From Duganella alba (GTDB taxonomy: Bacteria > Pseudomonadota > Gammaproteobacteria > Burkholderiales > Burkholderiaceae_D), in the NCBI RefSeq assembly GCF_009674495.1, contig NZ_WKJN01000014.1, positions 62,001 to 126,000 on the forward strand: 64,000 bases of DNA, in the 5' to 3' direction. A model generated the notes under the pieces. It was given only the letters and a program-made list of their open reading frames with translations, was not told the DNA's origin and made no database searches. Made by a program: the position numbers and the translations under genes. Shown here piece by piece: positions 27,287-34,528 of this stretch. How positions within the stretch are numbered: the first letter of the stretch is position 1; the number at the start of each line of letters is the position of its first letter.

Positions 27287-28903
27287 TCAGAAACGCTTGT
27301 TGATTTCAAAGCCGAAATAGCGGACGTGGATGTCGCCGCGCACGTCCTGTCCCGCATACGGGTTGTAGATAATGTTGAGGAAGTTATTGCAGTTCATATT
27401 GCAACTGGTGTTGGCCGGCGCGTTGAACTTGCCGGTCATATAGGAGCCGGTGATGTTGATGTCGGTATTCTTGTTGAGCTTGAAGCCGATGCCGGCGCTC
27501 AGCAGCTTGGTGTCCGGCAGCGGCGCCAGCAGGTCGATCTTGTCTGCCGGGACCGAGCTCTTGCGTGGCTCGTAGCCGAGGCGGATCGATAGCCGCTCCA
27601 GCGGATTCAGCTGCAAGCCGTAGGCGAAGTTGACCACGCTCTTGTAGCCGCGCGGGATCACCAGCTTGCCCGAATCCGGAATGCCGTACAGCCGCGCCAC
27701 CTCCAGCAGCTTGATGCTCTGGTCGAACTGGAAGCGCAGCGCGTCCCATTCGCTCCAGCGCGCATAGCTGGCGTCGACGTTGAGCTGCACGTATTTCACC
27801 GGCTTGAGCTTGATGCCCACCTGCAGGTGCGCGGGGAAGGGAATGGTGGCGCTCATATTGCCCTTCTGCTCGGCTGGTATCGAGGAGGGAAAACCCAGCA
27901 CCGCGCCGGCGATCGGCCCCAGCAGACTGGCGTTCATGCCGCGCACGAAGTTGCGCAGCATGGGTTCGGTGGTGAACACGTAGTTGCCGGTGTAGTGCGT
28001 TTTCGAGCCGCCCTGGTACACCGCGCCGATGGCGAACCTGGGCGACGGTTCCCACAGCACGCCGAAGTTGATGGTCGGATCGAACGGCGAGGTCAGTTCC
28101 ACCCGCATATTGGCCGCCTTCTTGAACGGGCTGACCATGCCGTCCTTGCCGCCGCCGCACACGCCGAAGCCGAACACGTCGATGATGTTGCCGCCGTCTT
28201 CCGGGCACCAGCCTTTTTGCAGCTGGCCGAACACGCCCAACAGCTCATTGGGGAAGCGCATATTGGTGTCGACCACGAAGGCCGCGTGGGCGATCGGCAC
28301 CGCCACGCCGAAGCGCAGCGTGTCGGAATACTTGTAGCCGACCGACGGCGCGGCGTACACCAGCCGCTGGATCTGCAATTGCCGGCCCTGGTACTGGCCG
28401 GGATCGTTGGGATCGGTGGTGCGGTCCAGGCTCATCGCCTGCGCCATGTAGCTGTCGGTGGCGAAGGTCCACGGCGAGCCGGCCTTATTCCACGACATGC
28501 CGATGCCGGGCACGGCCACCGCCGGCAGCCGCCAGCCGGGCATGCCGTAACCGGGCACGTACATGATCTGCCGCACCGGGCCGGTGGAGGTGTTGGACAG
28601 CGGATCCTCGCGCCAGCCGCCGACGTCGAAGCCCTGGCCCGGCGTGAAGCTGGCGCTGGTGCGGATCGAGGCCACGAAGTTGTGGATGCTTTCGCTGTCG
28701 CCGGTCATGCGCGCCAGCCCGGCCGGGTTGAAGTGGATCGACTGGATGCCCGGCGGGTCGGCGGTCACCGCATTCCCCATCGCCATCGCGACCACGCTGG
28801 TGGTGAGGTTTTCGGTCAGCGCGGCGCGCGCCGGCAGGCTGAAGGTACTGAGTGTACCCAGCGTGCCGGCGACGGCGGCCGCGATGGCGAGGCGGCGTGG
28901 CAT
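27287..28903 (-). CDS. OmpP1/FadL family outer-membrane protein
   Basis: A 538-residue outer-membrane beta barrel with signal peptide (cleavage after LPARA). Past the N-terminus come the family's hatch segment (NAVTADPPGIQSIHFNPAGL, with the NPAGL motif) and many alternating aromatic/polar strands, ending in FEINKRF with a terminal Phe suited to BAM insertion. FadL proteins import hydrophobic compounds across the outer membrane. Four Cys occur in two local pairs. The start shares one base with the stop of the upstream barrel gene (TGATG). By position it may correspond to a Fil-cluster FadL-type protein. Confidence 0.9.
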   Translation of the reverse strand: MPRRLAIAAAVAGTLGTLSTFSLPARAALTENLTTSVVAMAMGNAVTADPPGIQSIHFNPAGLARMTGDSESIHNFVASIRTSASFTPGQGFDVGGWREDPLSNTSTGPVRQIMYVPGYGMPGWRLPAVAVPGIGMSWNKAGSPWTFATDSYMAQAMSLDRTTDPNDPGQYQGRQLQIQRLVYAAPSVGYKYSDTLRFGVAVPIAHAAFVVDTNMRFPNELLGVFGQLQKGWCPEDGGNIIDVFGFGVCGGGKDGMVSPFKKAANMRVELTSPFDPTINFGVLWEPSPRFAIGAVYQGGSKTHYTGNYVFTTEPMLRNFVRGMNASLLGPIAGAVLGFPSSIPAEQKGNMSATIPFPAHLQVGIKLKPVKYVQLNVDASYARWSEWDALRFQFDQSIKLLEVARLYGIPDSGKLVIPRGYKSVVNFAYGLQLNPLERLSIRLGYEPRKSSVPADKIDLLAPLPDTKLLSAGIGFKLNKNTDINITGSYMTGKFNAPANTSCNMNCNNFLNIIYNPYAGQDVRGDIHVRYFGFEINKRF

Positions 28904-29916
28904 CAGAAGCTCAACGGCAGGTTCATGCCCACCACCATGTTAGGCGAGTCCGGCGTGACGCCGATGCCGACCGAGAAGTTGATGGTGGTCTTGGGCGAGA
29001 TGCGGTAGCCCAGGCCCAGGTTGAGAATGCCGGAGGTCTGCATATGCGTCTTGGCTTCCAGGCCGTCGGCAAAGCGCAGCTTGGAGCCGGCCGAAATCGC
29101 TTCCTGAAACGACACGGTGGTCGAGATGCCATACGACAGCGCATACGCGAAGCCCATGCCGAAGCCGAAGCTGCCGCCGGGCTGCACGCGGGTCAGGATG
29201 CGCGAGCCGTTGATCTGCCACAAGTCCTTGGCCGGCGCGCTGACCGTGTAGTTGAGCGAGCCGAACAGCGCGACCGGGTCGACGATCTTGTTGACGTTCA
29301 GGCCCATGGTCAGCGCGCCGACGCCGCTGCCGGTCGCTTCGCCGCTGCCGGCGATGATCTTGAACGGGCTGCGGCCGGTCGGCAGGCGCACGCTGCTGAT
29401 CAGCGTCAGGTTGGGCGTGTCGCGGTGCGCCTCGAACGGCTGCCAGCGCGCGCCGACGCCGATGTCGCCCAGCGAGTTGGACATGCCGCTGCGCGCCGCC
29501 GTGTCGGCGTAGCGCGAGATCAGCGGCAGGGTGAGGTTGGCGGTCAGGTTGTTGAGCACGCCGTAATCGGCGGAGAAGGTGTTGGTGACCGTGTGCGAGT
29601 TGTTGTTCTCGATGTTGAACAGGGTGGCGTTGCCGTTGGCGATGTCGGTGACGATGCGGTCTTCGCCCACGTAGCTGTAGCTCAGGTCGTAGGTCAGCGA
29701 CATCTGGCCGCGGCGGATCAGCGAGTATTGCTTGTCGACGGCGGTCAGGGTCTGCTTGAGCAGCGCGCTCTGGTCGCCTTCGCCTTCCTTCTTGGCCAGC
29801 GCGTCGCGCGCGGCGTCCGCCGTGGCGGGGGCGGCAGGCTGGGTGGTTTCCTGGGCCAGGACTGGCGTCGCGGTCAGCGCCACGGCGACGGCAAAGGGGA
29901 TGGTACGAAACATCAT
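28903..29916 (-). CDS. outer-membrane beta-barrel protein (MetA/phenol-degradation transporter type)
   Basis: A 337-residue protein starting at the first of two Met codons, 5 nt after AAGGAAG. It has a signal peptide (cleavage after VLAQ), a helical linker (about residues 22-65), and then amphipathic strands such as MSLTYDLSYSYVGEDR and LGDIGVGARWQPF, ending in MNLPLSF with a C-terminal Phe. The strand pattern matches the 'Phenol_MetA_deg' transporter family, and in Acinetobacter a similar protein is named FilC (from memory). Co-transcribed with the FadL-type gene through a one-base overlap. Confidence 0.8.
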   Translation of the reverse strand: MMFRTIPFAVAVALTATPVLAQETTQPAAPATADAARDALAKKEGEGDQSALLKQTLTAVDKQYSLIRRGQMSLTYDLSYSYVGEDRIVTDIANGNATLFNIENNNSHTVTNTFSADYGVLNNLTANLTLPLISRYADTAARSGMSNSLGDIGVGARWQPFEAHRDTPNLTLISSVRLPTGRSPFKIIAGSGEATGSGVGALTMGLNVNKIVDPVALFGSLNYTVSAPAKDLWQINGSRILTRVQPGGSFGFGMGFAYALSYGISTTVSFQEAISAGSKLRFADGLEAKTHMQTSGILNLGLGYRISPKTTINFSVGIGVTPDSPNMVVGMNLPLSF

Positions 29917-29952
29917 ATCGGCTTCCTTGTGAGAGTGATTGCGCTGAGGGGA

Positions 29953-30720
29953 TTAATTGCGGTGCATCCAGGTGCCGGCGGCGCCGGAATTGACGGCGCG
30001 CATCAGGAGCAGGGCGCTGTTGCTGAGCGCTTCCTGGCGGCCCTTGCCGGTCACGCGGTCCATGTCGACCACGCCCAGTTCCTGGTCGGTCAGCGCCAGG
30101 TCGCCGCGCGGCTGCCGGCCCTTGGCCGGCGAGATGATGAACAGGGTGTTCTTGTCCCACCAGCGGGCGAATTCCTCGACCGAGAAGACGATGTTGCCGG
30201 CCGACGGATCGGCGATGTAGACCACGCCGTCGCGGATGCCGCGCAGCACCACGAAGTGCTTGGCGCCGCCGTAGTCGATCGGCACGATGGCCGGTTCGGT
30301 CAGCGTTTGCAGATCCTTGATCGCGGCCTTGAAGCCGGCGCCGGACAGGCCGATGGAGCCGACGTAGCGCTTCATGTCGAGCAGCGAAAAGCCGCGGCGC
30401 TCGATGATCTTGTCCTTCTCGCCCTTGTCCAGCATGCCTTCCATGGCCTGCTGTTCGTTGACCATCACGCCGAGGTGGTAGTTGAGGATGGTGACCAGCG
30501 CGGCCGAGCCGCAGCTGTAGTCGAAGGCCTGGCGCACGATGTGTTTGTACTTGAGCTCGGAGTACGGCTCCATCCGCACCGATTGCACATAGGCGCCGCC
30601 GCCCAGCAGCGTTTGCGGCATCTCGAACTGGCCCTGCGGCCGGTCCTGCGGTTCGTGTCGGGACAGGACACCGGCGCCGCCGATGAGGGCGGCCACCACG
30701 CCCAGCAGTAGCATCAGCAT
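29953..30720 (-). CDS. C39 family cysteine peptidase, membrane-anchored (FilB-like)
   Basis: A 255-residue protein with an N-terminal hydrophobic anchor (residues 1-20) and a C39 papain-like domain. The catalytic set is complete: oxyanion Gln64, Cys70 in FDYSCGSAALVT, His155 in GGAKHFVVLRG, and Asp171 in IADPSAGN. C39 peptidases usually cut after Gly-Gly in leader peptides of exported peptides, normally as part of an ABC exporter; this one stands alone and would face the periplasm. A 'putative pilus system C39 family peptidase FilB' exists in Acinetobacter (recalled). First large gene of the - strand arm. The substrate may be the secreted paralogues at 31170-34430 (inference). Confidence 0.88.
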   Translation of the reverse strand: MLMLLLGVVAALIGGAGVLSRHEPQDRPQGQFEMPQTLLGGGAYVQSVRMEPYSELKYKHIVRQAFDYSCGSAALVTILNYHLGVMVNEQQAMEGMLDKGEKDKIIERRGFSLLDMKRYVGSIGLSGAGFKAAIKDLQTLTEPAIVPIDYGGAKHFVVLRGIRDGVVYIADPSAGNIVFSVEEFARWWDKNTLFIISPAKGRQPRGDLALTDQELGVVDMDRVTGKGRQEALSNSALLLMRAVNSGAAGTWMHRN

Positions 30721-30723
30721 GGG

Positions 30724-30819
30724 CTAGCCCTTCACGCGTGCGCGCGTAAAAAAGGTCCGGTATAAAGCGGCGGGTTGAGCGCCGCCCAGAGGCGTCGGGC
30801 GCCCCGTTGTCGTTTTCAT
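30724..30819 (-). CDS. possible 31-residue small protein ahead of the C39 peptidase
   Basis: An ATG with GGAG six bases upstream opens a 31-codon frame (MKTTTGRPTP...VKG), rich in Thr, Arg and Pro, ending in TAG only 3 nt before the C39 ATG. The good ribosome-binding site and tight spacing suggest a translated leader peptide or small gene coupled to the peptidase. There is no signal peptide or membrane helix. It could also be a chance frame in the 5' leader. Confidence 0.4.
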   Translation of the reverse strand: MKTTTGRPTPLGGAQPAALYRTFFTRARVKG

Positions 30820-31169
30820 GCTTGTCTCCACTATCTAGATTAGTACGGTCGTGCTTTATTTAAGCGGCAACTCGTCTTTTCATTTTTGTAATTTATTAAC
30901 GCATGAACATACCGTCAGTCGCAGCTTCTTTTTTAGAAATGTGACTCTAGGTTTTGCCTTGAAAGGTATGGTATCGCGCGCAAGACCGGTGCGACATGCC
31001 TGCAACAGCCGCTTCACTCTGCTGGCTCTCAAGGCCGTGTGGTTGGCTTTCGCGGTCAGCGCGGCAAGCTGGACCCGTTGCGGCGGCGACTCATATGATT
31101 AATTTAATTAATAGTCAAATATTAAGATTTGTAGCACCCCCAAACCAACCACAACACCGGAGATAGCAC
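30820..31169. promoter_or_regulatory. divergent promoter region of the Fil-like cluster
   Basis: This 350-bp gap separates the two arms of the cluster. AT-rich stretches occur at 30850-30900 and 31092-31131, unlike the GC-rich surroundings, and are the likely promoters for the - and + arms. GGAGA 6 nt before 31170 is the ribosome-binding site of the first + gene. I do not see a long hairpin. A short + strand frame at 30851-31102 lacks a ribosome-binding site and is not called. The local AraC protein probably binds here (inference). Confidence 0.5.
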
Positions 31170-31679
31170 ATGCAAACCATCAAAACCGCACTGGCAGCAG
31201 CCCTGGCAACCATCGCCTTCTCGGCTTCGGCCATGACCCCGATCCAGGACGCCGAGCTGAGCACCGTCAGCGGCCAGGACGGCGTATCGATCGCTGCCAA
31301 CCTGAACATCAAGATCGATTCCTTCACCTACACCGACACCGACGCGGTCGATGCCAACGGCCTGGGCGGCGGTTCGGTGTCGTTCAACGGCATCAAGGTC
31401 AACGGCCTGATCGCTGCGAACATCGACATCTTGTCGCGCAACTCCTTCCTGCTGGCGGCCGGCGCCGCCGGCGTCACCGATTCGGGCACGTTCTACAACA
31501 AGACCACCGGCGGCGACGTGGTGCAGATCGCCATTCCGCAAACCGTGGTGGCCGACGGCCACTACCTGAACGTGTCGGTCGACGCGATCAAGATGGGCAA
31601 CAGCACCGCTTCGTTCGGTTCGGTCGCCCTGAACCAGATCGACATGCGCGGCACCACCGTGTGGATCTTCGCGCACTGA
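31170..31679 (+). CDS. secreted EL-x2-V-x-GQ motif protein, copy A (FilA/DUF6160-like)
   Basis: A 169-residue protein with a signal peptide (cleavage after SASA, residue 21). The mature start carries DAELSTVSGQDG (27-38), the conserved motif of the group, followed by a beta-rich domain with Gly-, Asn- and Ser-rich strands, and a C-terminal GSVALNQIDMRGTTV...AH. It resembles the DUF6160/FilA group of putative pilus components (from memory). A copy with 162 of 169 identical residues follows 630 bp downstream. The high copy number suggests an abundant structural product. No Cys is present. Confidence 0.85.
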   Translation: MQTIKTALAAALATIAFSASAMTPIQDAELSTVSGQDGVSIAANLNIKIDSFTYTDTDAVDANGLGGGSVSFNGIKVNGLIAANIDILSRNSFLLAAGAAGVTDSGTFYNKTTGGDVVQIAIPQTVVADGHYLNVSVDAIKMGNSTASFGSVALNQIDMRGTTVWIFAH

Positions 31680-31734
31680 TCCCGGCGGCTCGCCAGGCCT
31701 GTTGCTTGGCCTGAGCAGTCATGGACGGTAGCAG

Positions 31735-31762
31735 CTGCGGGACCCTAAGATGGTTCCCGCAG
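31735..31762 (+). terminator. hairpin between the two paralogues
   Basis: CTGCGGGA (31735-31742) pairs with TCCCGCAG (31755-31762) around a 12-nt loop. No U-tract follows on the + strand (the next bases are A-rich), so it is more likely an mRNA 3'-end stabiliser or processing signal for copy A than a strong terminator. Confidence 0.45.
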
Positions 31763-31799
31763 TATCAAAAAAATCATAACAATTCACGGAGACGGAACC

Positions 31800-32309
31800 A
31801 TGCAACTCATCAAAACCGCAGCAGCTGCAGCCCTGGCAACCCTGGCATTCTCGGCCTCGGCCATGACCCCGATTCAGGACGCCGAACTGAGCACCGTCAG
31901 CGGCCAGGACGGCGTCTCGATCGCCGCCAACCTGAACATCAAGATCAATTCCTTCACCTATACCGACACCGATGCGCTCGACGCCAACGGCCTGGGCGGC
32001 GGTTCGGTCTCGTTCAACGGCATCAAGGTCAACGGCTTGATCGCCGCCAACATCGACATCCTGTCGAAGAACTCGTTCCTGATGGCTGCCGGCGCTGCCG
32101 GCGTGACCGATTCGGGCACGTTCTACAACAAAACCACCGGCGGCGACGTGGTGCAGATCGCCATTCCGCAAACCGTGGTGGCCGACGGCCACTACCTGAA
32201 CGTGTCGGTGGACGCGATCAAGATGGGCAACAGCACCGCCTCGTTCGGCTCGGTCGCCCTGAACCAGATCGATATGCGCGGTACCACCGTGTGGATCTTC
32301 GCTCACTAA
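31800..32309 (+). CDS. secreted EL-x2-V-x-GQ motif protein, copy B (FilA/DUF6160-like)
   Basis: Near-identical twin of the 31170-31679 product: 169 aa, signal peptide to residue 21, the DAELSTVSGQDG motif at 27-38, the same beta-rich body and the same C-terminal GTTVWIFAH. Substitutions are conservative (D50N, V60L, R90K, L95M) or in the signal peptide. GGAGACGG precedes the ATG. It is followed by a GC-rich hairpin at 32322-32345, which may set expression of the downstream genes below that of the pair. Confidence 0.85.
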   Translation: MQLIKTAAAAALATLAFSASAMTPIQDAELSTVSGQDGVSIAANLNIKINSFTYTDTDALDANGLGGGSVSFNGIKVNGLIAANIDILSKNSFLMAAGAAGVTDSGTFYNKTTGGDVVQIAIPQTVVADGHYLNVSVDAIKMGNSTASFGSVALNQIDMRGTTVWIFAH

Positions 32310-32321
32310 TCGGTTGAGCGG

Positions 32322-32345
32322 CGGCGGTCCCGACCCGGACCGCCG
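32322..32345 (+). terminator. GC-rich hairpin, possible attenuating terminator
   Basis: A perfect 9-bp stem (CGGCGGTCC / GGACCGCCG) with loop CGACCC, followed by GTTTCCCCC. The U-run is short, so termination would be partial. It lies between the duplicated pair and the three larger relatives, as expected for a site that lowers downstream expression relative to the major products. Confidence 0.5.
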
Positions 32346-32356
32346 TTTCCCCCATC

Positions 32357-33148
32357 ATGACTTTCACCACATTGCGCCGGCTGCTGTCGGGCGCGGCGCT
32401 GCTGTGCGGCATGCACGCGGCGTCGGCACAGATGCAGCCCATGAGCGAAGACGAACTGTCCGACACGCGCGGACAGGGCCTGGTCACGCTCACCAACACC
32501 AGCCTGGGCGGCTACGACTTCAGCAAGGTCGCGCTGGACGCCGACATTTCGCTGAGCGCCAACATCCGCAACATGCGGCTGGGCGAGTACAGCTATTCGC
32601 TGCGCAACGGCGGCGGCGCGGATCTGGATATCCCGCTGATGCAGTTCGGCCGCAGCGACGGCACCGAGGCGCAGCGCCTGGTGCAGATCAGTAATCCGTA
32701 TTTTGAATTCGTCTACAAGAACGCCGCCGACGGCGCCTCGCGCGAGGCGATCGGCCTGCGCTTCGGCTTCGAGTCGATCAGCGGCGATATCGGTTTGCAG
32801 GTCAAGACCCTGTCCGGCTCGATGCGCGTGACCGGCACGGCGGCCGACGGCAGCACGCTGGTGCTGGACTCGCGCACCGATGCGCTCGGTGGCAAGCGCT
32901 GGGATGGCGCATGCACGGCGCCGTGCCTGACGCTGTCGCAGCTGGGCGGCGTGACAGCGGGCGACGCCAGCGGCGGCAGCCGTGATTTCTGGGTGTCGTT
33001 GCTGAAGACCGGCGTGCAGTTCCCGACGGCGGCGGGCTTGCCGGCGTCCGATCCAGCGCAGGCCGGCGTGTGGCTGAACTGGCGCGACAAATTGCAGGCC
33101 CTGAACACCAGCGGCATCACGCCGCCCAACCTGCCGAAGGGACGCTGA
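32357..33148 (+). CDS. secreted EL-motif protein, 263 aa (Fil-like)
   Basis: A signal peptide (residues 1-24, ending ASA) is followed by the group motif as EDELSDTRGQG (31-41). The remaining 220 residues are beta-strand-like with a repeated amphipathic pattern, and one Cys pair (GACTAPCL). It lacks the His-terminated C-terminal motif of the small paralogues. No enzyme motif is seen. Translationally coupled to the next gene through a one-base TGATG overlap. The start at 32357 has only a weak ribosome-binding site, and a hairpin lies just upstream. Confidence 0.8.
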   Translation: MTFTTLRRLLSGAALLCGMHAASAQMQPMSEDELSDTRGQGLVTLTNTSLGGYDFSKVALDADISLSANIRNMRLGEYSYSLRNGGGADLDIPLMQFGRSDGTEAQRLVQISNPYFEFVYKNAADGASREAIGLRFGFESISGDIGLQVKTLSGSMRVTGTAADGSTLVLDSRTDALGGKRWDGACTAPCLTLSQLGGVTAGDASGGSRDFWVSLLKTGVQFPTAAGLPASDPAQAGVWLNWRDKLQALNTSGITPPNLPKGR

Positions 33149-33972
33149 TGCGGCGCGCGCTGCTGGGCTTATTGATGGTGATGTCGTCGGCTGGCGCGAT
33201 GGAACCGCTGAGCGACAGCGCCCTGTCGGCGGTGCGCGGACGCGATGGCGTCAGCTTCGATCTGAACGGCTTCGCCATGAGCGGCGATGCGCGCGTCAGC
33301 TACACCGCGCCGAACGGCGCCAGCCTGTATGTGGAAAAATTCAGCGCGTCGCGCAGCGACAGTCTGTTGCCGTTTTCCGATCCGTTCCGGCTGGATATTG
33401 TGCCGGGTGCGTCCGGCCTGGCGGACGTGATCAATATCGCGTTTCCCTTGAACGCCAATGCCGAGCAGCGCTGGCAGATGGCGTATGACTGGGGCGTCGG
33501 CGCCAACGGCGTGGTGCGGGAGCAGGGCAGCGTGGTGGTCAAGGATCTGGTGCTGACGGGCGGCGGCTTGCAGTTCACCACGCCGCAGGTGAATGACGGC
33601 ATCGCGTTCGGCGCGGCGTTGAAGATGGATATCGCGCAGCTGTCGTTCCAGCCGCGCGGGCGTGATGATGCGACCGAGGCGATGGTGTTGAGCGGCATTC
33701 ATCTTGGCGGCGCGGATGGCGGCGCGTGGCAGATCGCGAATGTGGCGTCGCAGCCGGCGGTGATCAATGCGTTGAATGACGAGTCCGGGCCGCGCCTGCA
33801 CATTGGCATCGACTGGCCGGATGCGCGCTATGGCAGCGGACAGGCGCCGGCGGGCAGCATCGTGGTGGACAATATTTCGTTTGTGAGTCCGGGACAGCCG
33901 ACGGTGGATCTCGGTTCGTCGCGGATTGGATCGATCCAGATCCAGTACCTTGATATCAAGTTCAAGCAATGA
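33148..33972 (+). CDS. secreted EL-motif protein, 274 aa (Fil-like)
   Basis: The ATG at 33148 overlaps the previous TGA by one base and gives a signal peptide (MRRALLGLLMVMSSAGA), so it is preferred over earlier in-frame starts. The group motif appears as DSALSAVRGRDGVSF (23-37). The body is beta-rich, and the C-terminus has GSSRIGSIQIQYLDIKF, related to the GS-x-x-I-x-x-ID element of the small paralogues but without the final GT-x-V and His. The stop overlaps the next start. Function unknown, probably an assembly or structural component. Confidence 0.8.
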   Translation: MRRALLGLLMVMSSAGAMEPLSDSALSAVRGRDGVSFDLNGFAMSGDARVSYTAPNGASLYVEKFSASRSDSLLPFSDPFRLDIVPGASGLADVINIAFPLNANAEQRWQMAYDWGVGANGVVREQGSVVVKDLVLTGGGLQFTTPQVNDGIAFGAALKMDIAQLSFQPRGRDDATEAMVLSGIHLGGADGGAWQIANVASQPAVINALNDESGPRLHIGIDWPDARYGSGQAPAGSIVVDNISFVSPGQPTVDLGSSRIGSIQIQYLDIKFKQ

Positions 33973-34430
33973 TGAAGCGCGTGCTGTGCTTGCTGCTGTG
34001 GGCCGGCGTGGCGCGGGCGGGCGAGTTGCGGGCGCTGGATGATGTGGAGTTGGCCAAGGTCAGCGGCGGCGACGGCATCAGCTTTGCGGCGCACGTGGTG
34101 CTGAATGATCCGACGCTGGTGGGGGCGGTGAGCGATAGCCGCTTGTCGCTGGGGTTCAGCGGCGGCGGGCAGAATCGCTACATCGTGTTCAAGAATGTGC
34201 GGGGGACGGTGGATATGTTCACTGTGAACCTGGGCGTGCAGACGCGCAGTGATGGGGGCGGGGACTATATTGCGATTGGGCTGCCGGGATATGTGCGCTA
34301 CACCAATTTCGGCTTCGAATCGCTGAGTGTGCAGAACGACCCCAGCGCGCCGGTGACGGGCAACCTGGGCAGCGTCAACATCAACGGCACGGTGTCGCTG
34401 CAGGGGCAGGTGCGGTTCTGGGGGCACTGA
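33969..34430 (+). CDS. secreted EL-motif protein with a true GG site, 153 aa (Fil-like)
   Basis: Start ATG at 33969 overlaps the previous stop by 4 nt. Signal peptide residues 1-17 (ending VARA). The motif reads DDVELAKVSGGDGISF (24-39) and has the Gly-Gly pair that C39 peptidases normally recognise. The C-terminal LGSVNINGTVSLQG...GH ends in Gly-His like the other small members. Last gene of the + arm, followed by an inverted repeat at 34500-34528. Confidence 0.82.
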   Translation: MMKRVLCLLLWAGVARAGELRALDDVELAKVSGGDGISFAAHVVLNDPTLVGAVSDSRLSLGFSGGGQNRYIVFKNVRGTVDMFTVNLGVQTRSDGGGDYIAIGLPGYVRYTNFGFESLSVQNDPSAPVTGNLGSVNINGTVSLQGQVRFWGH

Positions 34431-34499
34431 TAGCGGAGGACGGCGGCCCCGGTTTCGGCGCTCAGTTGGAGGCTGCGTTTTACCCCGCACGGCCAGCCA

Positions 34500-34528
34500 A
34501 GGGTCAGACCCCTGCGGGGTCTGACCCT
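34500..34528. repeat. short GGGTCAG-family palindrome at a convergent junction
   Basis: AGGGTCAGACCCC (34500-34512) pairs perfectly with GGGGTCTGACCCT (34516-34528) around TGC. It ends within the stop codon of the convergent MFS gene and lies 70 nt after the last Fil-like gene. It shares the GGGTCAG/CTGACCC outer stem with the elements at 25022-25099 and 41725-41814. Likely a bidirectional terminator and a member of a dispersed family. Confidence 0.85.

Larger units (their letters stand above)
31170..32309 (+). repeat. tandem gene duplication, 630-bp period
   Basis: The genes at 31170-31679 and 31800-32309 are direct repeats offset by 630 bp. The proteins differ at seven positions (3, 8, 15, 50, 60, 90, 95) and are identical from 96 to 169, while the DNA in that part differs at synonymous third positions. 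This shows selection to keep the protein sequence after the duplication. The spacer between the copies (31680-31799) is not part of the obvious repeat. Confidence 0.9.

Noticed and set aside
30851-31102. An 83-codon + strand frame in the divergent gap of the Fil-like cluster
   Set aside because: No Shine-Dalgarno, lies in the AT-rich promoter region, and its composition does not resemble the neighbouring secreted proteins.
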